From Streptomyces griseoruber (GTDB lineage Bacteria; Actinomycetota; Actinomycetes; Streptomycetales; Streptomycetaceae), in assembly GCF_001514205.1 (NCBI RefSeq), contig NZ_KQ948769.1, positions 91,606-155,605 of the forward strand: a stretch of 64,000 nucleotides of DNA. The letters are read 5' to 3'. The position numbers were made by a program, and so were the translations under genes. Shown piece by piece: positions 8,449-15,233 of this stretch (position 1 is the stretch's first letter; each line of letters begins with the position of its first letter). Under the pieces are notes generated by a model. That model saw only the letters and a program-made list of their open reading frames with translations. It had not been told where the DNA came from and searched no databases.

Positions 8449-9209
8449 CGGGCTTCCTCCTGAAGGGGCAGGGCCACGAACGCGGCCTCGCTCTCTACCT
8501 CTCCGCGACGCACGATCGGTTCCATGAATCCCCTACGGGACTTTTCCGCCGTACGTTCCTCCTGCTCCACGAACGTCCGCAGCCGCGCCCGGGCCCGCGA
8601 CAGCCGCGACCGTACGGTCCCCACGGGCACCCCGAGCGCCTCTGCGGCCTGGGCGTAGTCGAGCCCGCCCCACACGCACAGCGCGATGACCTCGCGTTCG
8701 TGCTGCCGCAGCCGCCCCAGCACCCGCCGTACCTCGGCGAGGCGCCGGGTGTCGTCCACCCGCCCCGCGACGTCCTCGGCGAAATCGTCGACCGCCTCCT
8801 CGGCGGGACGCCGCGCCAGGAAGGCGAGCCGGCGCCGCAGACTCCGGTGGGCGTTGCGCGCCTTGTGGGTGGCGATCCCGAACAACCAGGGCCGCAGTGA
8901 CCCCCCTTCGGCCTCCACGTCCTCCCGCCCCCGCCAAGCGGCCAGGAACGTCTCGGACATGACCTCCTCGGCCGCCGACCAGTCGCCGGTCAGCCGCAGG
9001 GCATGGTGATGGACGGCCGTGGCGTACAGCTCGTACAGCTCGGCGAACGCCTCACGTTCCCCGTCCCGCACCCGCCCGCGCAGCCGCCCGTCGTCGTCAT
9101 CGTCGGACCTCACAGATCTCACACCTGTACCTCTCCGGGCCGAGGGACCGGTTCCCGTGGCGTGGCTCACAGCCGGAAGGCCGCCATGAGCGGCGGTACG
9201 GGAGGTCAC
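8445..9209 (-). CDS. ECF RNA polymerase sigma factor
   Basis: Up to 254 residues. Region 2 is around FAELYELYATAVHHHALRL and SETFLAAWR; region 4 is around LRQHEREVIALCVWGGLDY with the HTH AQAAEALGVPVGTVRSRL. Two starts are credible. GTG 9209 overlaps the stop of the upstream MerR gene (GTGA) and has GGGAGGG before it. GTG 9122 has GGAGAGG seven bases upstream and begins closer to the conserved domain (225 residues). I list the longer form because of the coupling. The C-terminus overlaps the CU044_5270 gene. A stress or envelope regulon is plausible but not shown. Confidence 0.92.
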   Translation of the reverse strand: MTSRTAAHGGLPAVSHATGTGPSARRGTGVRSVRSDDDDDGRLRGRVRDGEREAFAELYELYATAVHHHALRLTGDWSAAEEVMSETFLAAWRGREDVEAEGGSLRPWLFGIATHKARNAHRSLRRRLAFLARRPAEEAVDDFAEDVAGRVDDTRRLAEVRRVLGRLRQHEREVIALCVWGGLDYAQAAEALGVPVGTVRSRLSRARARLRTFVEQEERTAEKSRRGFMEPIVRRGEVESEAAFVALPLQEEAR

Positions 9210-9976
9210 CGCCCTCCCGCCGCCCCGCCCCGGGATCCGTTCGCCCGCAGGTACGCCTCCAGCTCGGCGGCCCCGGCCACCAGCGCGCGGCCACGGGCGG
9301 ACAGCCGCCCGTGCCAGTCGCGCAGGGCGGACTCCAGCGGCTCCAGCCCGCCGGCCGCCCGCACCCGCGCGATCAACGGCGCGATCTGCTCCAGCAGATG
9401 GCCGCCCCGCCTGAGCTGATGGGCCAGCCGGGCATCCCGTACGTCGGCGTCGTCGTAGACCCGGTACCCGGTCCGCGGGTCACGCCGGGGCCGCACCACC
9501 CCGGCCCGCTCCCAGGCCCGTAGCGTCGCGGGCCGGATCTGCAGCTTCCGCGCGAGCGGCCCGATGAAGGTCGTACCGCCTCCGGCGGCCATGCCTGCCG
9601 ACGCGGCCCTGCCCTCCACGGGCTGGAGCTGGAGCTCCCGAAGGGCACTCTCCACGGCCTCGAGAGTCCGGCGATCGTCGAGCAGCTGGGCGTGACTCTC
9701 GTCGATCAGCCGAAACGCCTCGGCCTCCGCCCCCTCGTTCACGGCCTGCATGATCGCCGCGGCCGTCCGATGACCGTGCCCCGGCACCAGCGCGAGGAAG
9801 GCCCGCAACGCCGCCGCGTGCAGCGGGGTGTACGTGCGATAGCCGTGCGCGGTCCGCCCGGCGGCGGGAAGGATCCCGTCCTCCTCGTAGTTCCGGACGG
9901 CCTGGGTGGACAACCCGTGCTCACGCGCCAGATCGACCGGCCGAAGCCGCCCACTCGTTTGAAACTCTCGCCCCAT
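9206..9976 (-). CDS. MerR-type regulator with two HTH domains (TioE-like)
   Basis: 256 residues. Two MerR-like winged-helix segments are visible: residues about 12-55 (VDLAREHGLSTQAVRNYE) and about 140-185 (GPLARKLQIRPATLRAWE with GYRVYDDADVRDARLA). The region between looks like a coiled dimerisation helix. A double MerR arrangement fits the TioE-like subgroup. ATG 9976 was chosen because the first HTH follows at once; the frame is open to 10114 but that part overlaps the divergent promoter. It is divergent from the erythromycin-esterase gene, its most likely target, and coupled to the sigma factor downstream. Confidence 0.87.
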   Translation of the reverse strand: MGREFQTSGRLRPVDLAREHGLSTQAVRNYEEDGILPAAGRTAHGYRTYTPLHAAALRAFLALVPGHGHRTAAAIMQAVNEGAEAEAFRLIDESHAQLLDDRRTLEAVESALRELQLQPVEGRAASAGMAAGGGTTFIGPLARKLQIRPATLRAWERAGVVRPRRDPRTGYRVYDDADVRDARLAHQLRRGGHLLEQIAPLIARVRAAGGLEPLESALRDWHGRLSARGRALVAGAAELEAYLRANGSRGGAAGGR

Positions 9977-10025
9977 GCCCTCTGCTGCTTCCGCCGCTTC
10001 CTTCACCGAAAGTCTCAACCGAAAG

Positions 10026-10043
10026 TTCAACGATAGCGTTGAA
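10026..10043. promoter_or_regulatory. 18-bp palindrome TTCAACG-ATAG-CGTTGAA
   Basis: Perfect 7-bp arms with a 4-bp spacer, placed so that the right arm contains the GAAGG ribosome binding site of the gene at 10047. A half-similar AAGTCTCAAC lies 15 bp upstream. It is a candidate operator for the divergent double-MerR protein; binding there would block both transcription and ribosome access. The role is inferred from position and symmetry. Confidence 0.6.
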
Positions 10044-10046
10044 GGC

Positions 10047-11282
10047 ATGGCGACGACCGACATCAAGGACACTGCCCATCCCGTGGACGCGCCCTCCGTG
10101 ATGAGGCTGCTCAAGCGCCGCCCGAGACTCCTCGCCCTGGGCGAGCCCGCCCACGGCGAGGACCCTCTCCTCCACCTCCGGAACGACCTCTTCCGCGGGC
10201 TCGTGGAAGAGGGGGGCTACCGGACGATCGCGCTCGAGACCGACTGCCTGGCGGCCCAACTGGTCGACGACCACGTCACACGGGGCACCGGCACCCTCGA
10301 CGAGGTCATGGAGCACGGCTTCACCCACGGCTTCGGCGCGTCGGCGGCCAACCGCGACCTGGTCCGCTGGATGCGCACCCACAACGCCTCCCGCCCCACC
10401 ACGGACCACATCCACTTCGCCGGCTTCGACGGCCCACTGGAGATCACGGGCGCCGAAAGCCCCCGCCGCGCCCTGACCGCACTCCACACCTACCTCGCAC
10501 CGCGCGTGGCCCCCGACCTGCTCCCCGCCGCGTCCAGACTGGACGACCTCCTGGGCCCGGACACCCTCTGGACCAACCCGGCAGCGATGCTGAACCCGAA
10601 GGAGTCACACGGACTCTCACCCGAGGCGAAGGAACTCCGCCTCCTGACAGACGACTTGACGACCCTTCTCGCCACACAGGTGCCTGCGCCCGGACCCAGG
10701 GAGACCTGGACCCGAGCCCACCTGCACGCCCGCACGGCCACCGGCCTCCTCCGCTACCACGCGGCCATGGCCACCCTCTCCGAGGACCGCATGGCCCAAC
10801 TCCTCGCCCTACGCGCCCGCATGATGGCCGACAACCTCCTGGCCCTGACCGAACACACCCCCACCCTGGCCCACGCCCACAACGCCCACCTCCAACGCCC
10901 CCGGAGCACCCTGCACATGGCAGGCCGACACCACGCCTGGTGGAGCGCGGGCGCCCTGGTCGAAACCCACCTGAACCAGGACTACGCCTTCCTGGCGACA
11001 GCCCTGGGCACGATCCCCCACCGCGGGGTGACCACCCCATCCCCGACCACCCTCGAGGGCCTGCTGTACGACTTCCCGGACACCCTCTACCTGATCGACG
11101 CCCCGCGCTTGAGCAAGGCCCTGCACGACCGCCCGCCGACCCTCCGAGTCTCGCCCTACTACGGCTACGCGCCGCTGGACCCGTCCCACGTGGCCTCGCT
11201 CGACGGGATCGTGTTTCTCAGGGACATCCCCCAGACCCAGCCTGGCAAGGGCGGGACGGGCCGATCCCAGGGCGGCCGATAG
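10047..11282 (+). CDS. Erythromycin esterase family protein
   Basis: 411 residues with the erythromycin-esterase/succinoglycan-biosynthesis-like fold. The catalytic signature LGEPAHGE (Glu33 and His36) sits at the N-terminus, followed by ALETDCLAAQLVDDHV and conserved histidines (HGFTHGFG). Family members such as EreA/EreB hydrolyse the macrolactone, but many Streptomyces homologues have unknown substrates, so resistance is possible rather than shown. ATG 10047 follows GAAGG. It is divergent from and probably controlled by the MerR protein. Its 3' end is overlapped on the other strand by the truncated DUF6879 frame. Confidence 0.88.
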   Translation: MATTDIKDTAHPVDAPSVMRLLKRRPRLLALGEPAHGEDPLLHLRNDLFRGLVEEGGYRTIALETDCLAAQLVDDHVTRGTGTLDEVMEHGFTHGFGASAANRDLVRWMRTHNASRPTTDHIHFAGFDGPLEITGAESPRRALTALHTYLAPRVAPDLLPAASRLDDLLGPDTLWTNPAAMLNPKESHGLSPEAKELRLLTDDLTTLLATQVPAPGPRETWTRAHLHARTATGLLRYHAAMATLSEDRMAQLLALRARMMADNLLALTEHTPTLAHAHNAHLQRPRSTLHMAGRHHAWWSAGALVETHLNQDYAFLATALGTIPHRGVTTPSPTTLEGLLYDFPDTLYLIDAPRLSKALHDRPPTLRVSPYYGYAPLDPSHVASLDGIVFLRDIPQTQPGKGGTGRSQGGR

Positions 11283-11557
11283 GCGGAGTGAGGTACGCCA
11301 AGCCCCCGGACCGACTCTGCGGCGATGTTCAGTCCGTCGGTCACCTCGTACTCGAACCGGATGTACTGGCTCACCGGCTCGGACACAATGCGAGCCCGCC
11401 GCACCGTGACTCCCCGGCCCGCCACCTCCGAAACCACGGCAAGCAAGGAAGAACTGGACACTGATCCGCTCGCTGGACCACACCTCCCAGCCTGTACGAG
11501 GTGGTTGTCCGTCCTCCCGTCCAGGTACACCGCGGGCGGACCACTGCTCGGGCTCAT
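11165..11557 (-). pseudogene. Truncated DUF6879 family gene
   Basis: The frame starts at ATG 11557, coupled (ATGA) to the gene before it. A segment of about 50 residues is clearly DUF6879-like (RGVTVRRARIVSEPVSQYIRF, in part, then NIAA), but the usual residues after NIAAGE..RWLPRR are lost. The frame instead runs through degenerate codons into sequence antisense to the erythromycin-esterase gene and stops at 11165. The C-terminal half of the family (GNDFWLFD region) is missing. I read this as a gene broken by recombination at about 11285, which would mark the left edge of an accessory segment. Confidence 0.65.
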
Positions 11558-12078
11558 GGGATCATCCTTGCCGAGCCCGGCAGTGCGATCCGCCCGGTCA
11601 TGAGGACTTCGTGGTTGGCGAACAGCGCGTCGAGCGCGAAACGGCGCCGGATGAGCGCCGTCCACTTGGCGTCCGCCAGATCGATGTACGTCTTGACCAT
11701 GCGGGCGCGGCTTGCCTGTGTGAGGATCCAGCGAGCCTGGTCCGCACCCTGGGTGCGACCGCCGAGATCACGGGCGAGGCGCCACAGCTCGTCGCCGTCC
11801 GCCTGTTCGTCCACAACGGTGACGAGCCCGATGTCCCCGAGCCCGCGCGCGTCGCTGGACTGGGTCGTGTACGCGACGGTGAGTCCTTCGAGGGGGAACA
11901 CGGTCACGCGACTGGTCGCGGTCAGCTCGGTGAGGGACACGAGGGCGAGTCCGTTCTCGCGTGGGAGGAGCGGGCCGACCACAGGACGGCCGACCCGCAG
12001 TGATTGGCGCTCGGGACTCAGCAGCCGTCGCCGTCCCCGCAGCAGGCCGGTGGGTTGCAGTCGGCGGCCGTACCCCAC
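11554..12078 (-). CDS. Uncharacterised protein of the accessory operon
   Basis: Up to 174 residues; I do not recognise a family. The central and C-terminal parts look like a soluble, folded domain (SLTELTATSRVTVFPLEG, then DELWRLARDLGG and a helical RFALDALFANHEVL). GTG 12078 overlaps the preceding gene by 61 bases. GTG 11982, close to the start of the well-structured part, would give about 142 residues and may be the real start, although neither has a strong ribosome binding site. It is followed by the truncated DUF6879 gene through an ATGA overlap. Confidence 0.6.
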   Translation of the reverse strand: MGYGRRLQPTGLLRGRRRLLSPERQSLRVGRPVVGPLLPRENGLALVSLTELTATSRVTVFPLEGLTVAYTTQSSDARGLGDIGLVTVVDEQADGDELWRLARDLGGRTQGADQARWILTQASRARMVKTYIDLADAKWTALIRRRFALDALFANHEVLMTGRIALPGSARMIP

Positions 12079-12458
12079 AGCCGTTCATCGACCTCGAACC
12101 CGGCCGCGCGCAGGCGGCCGACGACATCTACCATCAGCCCGCGCGTACGGACCTTGGCGTTCGGCTGGTGATGCAGGTAGTAGCCGAAACTGCGCTCACA
12201 CCAGTCGGCGTACCAACCGGTGTGCAGGATGAGCGTGTGCCAGCCCGGGTCGATCTGCTGCGAGGGCGCCATGTTCGCGCCCTCACCGCTTGTCCCCATC
12301 ACGTGGACGAGCGCGAGCGCCTGGTCGATGACCTGGTCGGCGACACAGCGCTCCAGGCCGTACTCGTCGGCACAGAACGCGGCGAGTGTGTCGAACTCGG
12401 CGTCGGTGACGAGGGAACGGCCGGTGCGGGGTCGGGTGGCGACGGCGGTGGGGGTCAT
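12018..12458 (-). CDS. Glycine-rich-domain-like (GRDP-type) protein with Cys tail
   Basis: 146 residues. The core PGWHTLILHTGWYADWCERSF (in part), followed by YYLHHQPN, resembles the helical domain of glycine-rich domain proteins (GRDP/DUF1399), in which WHxHILxT and IHHxP are conserved. The protein ends in a short cysteine-rich tail (CNPPACCGDGDGC), also seen in GRDP-type proteins. Function is unknown. It is the second gene of a minus-strand set divergent from the XRE-TPR regulator at 13244. Confidence 0.65.
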   Translation of the reverse strand: MTPTAVATRPRTGRSLVTDAEFDTLAAFCADEYGLERCVADQVIDQALALVHVMGTSGEGANMAPSQQIDPGWHTLILHTGWYADWCERSFGYYLHHQPNAKVRTRGLMVDVVGRLRAAGFEVDERLWGTAADCNPPACCGDGDGC

Positions 12459-12584
12459 CGGATGGCTTCCTTCGAACTGGTGGTGCTACTGGACGAGGTC
12501 AGACAGAAGGTGTTGGCGGGGAGTAACAGGGGTGTGTGGATCACTGATTCACCTCACAGTGGGGGTGGGGTCGATGGAGCGAGA

Positions 12585-13112
12585 TCACTCCGGCTCTTCC
12601 GGAGCGAGTTGTCGCCTCCCGGCGTCGACGAGTTCGCGCACGAGCTGGGGCCTGCACAGGTCACCGTCGTAGCGCGGTGGAACGACCCAGTAGGTTCCCG
12701 GCGGCTCCAGCCGGTCGAGACGGGGGACGCCCAGATATGTGTCGCCGTACAAGCAGGGCGCCGCTTCGGCGTAGTCCCAGACCAGGCCGGCGTGCCACTG
12801 AATGAGCACGTAGTACGTCGGTCCCGTGGTGCGGTGATCGTGGATGACGGGCCCCTGCAACCGCTCCCGCAGGGCGACGGCCACCTGGCCGGGCTCCTCG
12901 CAGCCAATGGCGGCGTGCACGAGTTCACCCGGCAGCCGTACCGCCGCGAACAGCGTGCTGAGCGGGAGCAGCGCCACGTCCTGCAGCGACCACTCGGTGT
13001 GGGCCTGCTGCGGCACCGGATGCGCCCGAGCGAGCCACTCGGAAGTCAGTCTGTACTGGTCGGCTGACGTCAGCACCGTAGCTCCCTCGTCGATTGAGCC
13101 GTTCACGTTCAC
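12585..13112 (-). CDS. Uncharacterised protein, first gene of the accessory operon
   Basis: 175 residues beginning at GTG 13112; no strong ribosome binding site is visible. Not recognised. Visible features are a mixed alpha/beta composition without membrane segments, a Trp/Tyr-rich centre (YYVLIQWHAGLVWDYA), and an acidic end (APEEPE). It is divergent from the XRE-TPR regulator, with 131 bp between them, suggesting that regulator controls it. It is followed after 126 bp by the GRDP-like gene. Confidence 0.65.
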   Translation of the reverse strand: MNVNGSIDEGATVLTSADQYRLTSEWLARAHPVPQQAHTEWSLQDVALLPLSTLFAAVRLPGELVHAAIGCEEPGQVAVALRERLQGPVIHDHRTTGPTYYVLIQWHAGLVWDYAEAAPCLYGDTYLGVPRLDRLEPPGTYWVVPPRYDGDLCRPQLVRELVDAGRRQLAPEEPE

Positions 13113-13243
13113 GAGGAAACCGCAGGCACCCTGTCCGTCATCAGGACAGAACTGGGGAAGCTGCGTGCCGCCGACCGGACAGTTTCACCTGGCGGCGTTG
13201 GCCGGTAGGACTACCTTCGAAGAAGAATTGATGGGGGCACGAA

Positions 13244-14470
13244 GTGAACAGCAGGCGGAACACGTCTCTCGAAGCGCTGTTAGCGGAGTTCGGCTTCACC
13301 CATGAACAGCTCGCTGACGAGGTGAACAGGACAGCTGAGCACCTGTTCGCCAAGCCCGCCAACTGCACGGACCGTCACGTGCGCCGTTGGATCGCAGGCG
13401 ATGTTCAACGGCCGTGGACTCAGTATCTTCTTCCACTCCAGGAGATTTTCGGCCGAGGCCCAGAGGCCATGGGGTTCCTGGAGCGCAAGTCGTCGAAACC
13501 CCTCCCCACCCCAGCGGGACCAGTGCCGGTGAGGAATCCGGACGCCTTGCAGCGCCGCACATTCATCGCCGGGGCTCTCGTCGCCACGCTCGGCATCGAT
13601 CAGACGCCGGGGCACGGCCGTCTCGGCTCCAGCGACATCGAAAGGATCCAGGGGACGATTTCCCGGCTCGACGCACACTTCAACGGGCTCGGTGGCGGCG
13701 CCCTGATCGACGTGGCGGTCGAGTACCTGATGCGCCTTCGGCACGCCCTGGATCACTGCGTCTACGGAGAACGCGTCGAACGTGCACTGAACCGGGCCAT
13801 GGCTGAAGTCGCGGCGTGCGCAGGCTGGTCGGCCCACGACTGCGGGCAGCACAAGAGAGCGGCCCAGCTACGGAACGAAGCACTCCAGGCCGCGCTGCTG
13901 GCCCGCGATCCAGTCTCTGTGACCAGAGCCTGGTCCGACCTTGCTGCGCAAGCCGAACACGCGGGGCGACCCGCTGAAGCAGCTCGGATCAACCGTGCCG
14001 CGCTGTCCGAGCGGCACGTGCGAAACCACCCGCTGCTTTCTTCGCTCCTGCACTCACGGCTTGCCGATTGCCTGGCACAGACCGGCGACCCCAAAAGCAT
14101 GGGCCGCCATCTGGCCGCCGCCGAACGTACCTACGACCGCGTGGAGGTGACCGGCACCCCAAGTTGGCTGCGCTTCCTCACCCATGCGGAGTTGGCTGGC
14201 CTCGCGGCCATCGCCCACCAGAGCGCCGGTCAGTACGTCCACGCAGAAGGACACGCGACGCGCACCCTCGGTCTTCTCGACGAACGCTTCACCCGCAACC
14301 GCGCCTACTACACCGTGCTGCTGGCCGAACTCCAGGTTGTCCAGGGCGAATACGAGAGGGCGTCGGCGACAGCTTCCAGCATCCGGATGGACGTTGTCTC
14401 CAGCACTCGCATCGCTGCCCGTCTTGAACGCGTCACGCAAGTCATCCGCTCTCAGGGAGGACGCACATGA
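13244..14470 (+). CDS. XRE-type regulator with C-terminal TPR-like domain
   Basis: 408 residues. The N-terminal ~75 residues are an atypical helix-turn-helix (LEALLAEFGFTHEQLADEVNR; CTDRHVRRWIAGDVQRP), the type found in Streptomyces regulators that carry a long helical repeat domain. Residues 100-120 hold a twin-arginine-like but internal segment (QRRTFIAGALVATLG). The remainder is helical hairpins resembling TPRs (AAQLRNEALQAALLARDP and EHAGRPAEAARINR). GTG 13244 follows GGGGGCACGAA. It overlaps the GNAT gene by four bases (ATGA at 14467), so both are made together. Confidence 0.85.
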   Translation: MNSRRNTSLEALLAEFGFTHEQLADEVNRTAEHLFAKPANCTDRHVRRWIAGDVQRPWTQYLLPLQEIFGRGPEAMGFLERKSSKPLPTPAGPVPVRNPDALQRRTFIAGALVATLGIDQTPGHGRLGSSDIERIQGTISRLDAHFNGLGGGALIDVAVEYLMRLRHALDHCVYGERVERALNRAMAEVAACAGWSAHDCGQHKRAAQLRNEALQAALLARDPVSVTRAWSDLAAQAEHAGRPAEAARINRAALSERHVRNHPLLSSLLHSRLADCLAQTGDPKSMGRHLAAAERTYDRVEVTGTPSWLRFLTHAELAGLAAIAHQSAGQYVHAEGHATRTLGLLDERFTRNRAYYTVLLAELQVVQGEYERASATASSIRMDVVSSTRIAARLERVTQVIRSQGGRT

Positions 14471-15036
14471 CCACGCACACCGAACTCGACCTGCGGCACT
14501 ACGGACACGGTGACGCGCGCTCGATCCGCGAGCTCCTCCTGGACATCCACGACGAGGTCTACGCGGGCAGCGACGATCCGCTTGCCGGACGTGATGCCTT
14601 TGCCAGGTTCGTGGACCACTGGTCCGCCAACAAGAGTTTCGCTTGCGTACTCGCCCGTGACCCGGAGCAGCGGCCCGTCGGATACGCCTACGGTGCTCCG
14701 CTCAGTCCGTCCACGACATGGTGGACCAAGGTCTCCCCGCCTCTCCCCGCCTCTTTCGTCACCGAGACCGGGACCCGTACGTTCGCCCTGTCCGAGTTGA
14801 TGATCCGAATGCCATGGCGCGGTACGGGCGCGGCTCGACGCATTCACGACGAGCTGCTCGCCTCCAGAGGAGAGCAGCGGGCGACGTTGCTCGTACACAA
14901 GGACCACGTCAAAGTCGTCGCTCTGTACGAGACCTGGGGATACACGCTGGTCGGTGAGGCGGTGCCGTTCGAGGGAGCCCCTCAGCTGTGCGCCATGGTC
15001 CTTCCGCTCGCGCATCCACAGGAGGGGAACATGTGA
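14467..15036 (+). CDS. GNAT family N-acetyltransferase
   Basis: 189 residues with the GNAT fold. The acetyl-CoA pyrophosphate loop is MPWRGTGAARRIHDELL (a Q/RxxGxG/A-type motif), preceded by a beta strand ending in LSELMIRM and followed by TLLVHKDHVKVVALYETWGY. The substrate is unknown. It is translationally coupled to the XRE-TPR regulator upstream and to a 21-codon frame downstream (GTG overlapping its TGA). Confidence 0.9.
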   Translation: MTTHTELDLRHYGHGDARSIRELLLDIHDEVYAGSDDPLAGRDAFARFVDHWSANKSFACVLARDPEQRPVGYAYGAPLSPSTTWWTKVSPPLPASFVTETGTRTFALSELMIRMPWRGTGAARRIHDELLASRGEQRATLLVHKDHVKVVALYETWGYTLVGEAVPFEGAPQLCAMVLPLAHPQEGNM

Positions 15037-15098
15037 AGGTTCCCGTGGACGTGGCCCCGGCTCCGCCGCGCATGGCCGAAACCCATTCGCACCGTTGA
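15033..15098 (+). CDS. 21-residue coupled small ORF, possibly a truncated gene start
   Basis: GTG 15033 shares bases with the GNAT stop (ATGTGA) and lies five bases after a very strong ribosome binding site (AGGAGGGG, 15020-15027). It encodes a 21-residue peptide rich in Pro, Val and Ala that ends ETHSHR before TGA. The quality of the initiation site suggests real translation. It may be a genuine microprotein, or the N-terminus of a longer gene whose body was lost when the sequence that follows was inserted. Confidence 0.45.
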   Translation: MKVPVDVAPAPPRMAETHSHR

Positions 15099-15233
15099 GC
15101 GCGCCTGCGAAGCCCCAGAAGATGGTCATGAGCAGGAGCGGGAGCGGAATGACACAACGCCGGGTTTTCGAGTCCGGGGAAACGGGGGCTGAGCGGTGCT
15201 GGCTGGTGACGACGCGGTCGTGAGTGGTGGCCG

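Noticed and set aside
12018..12062. RiPP precursor ending in a Cys-rich core
   Set aside because: The Cys tail is attached to a folded GRDP-like domain and such tails occur in that family; no modification enzymes are nearby.
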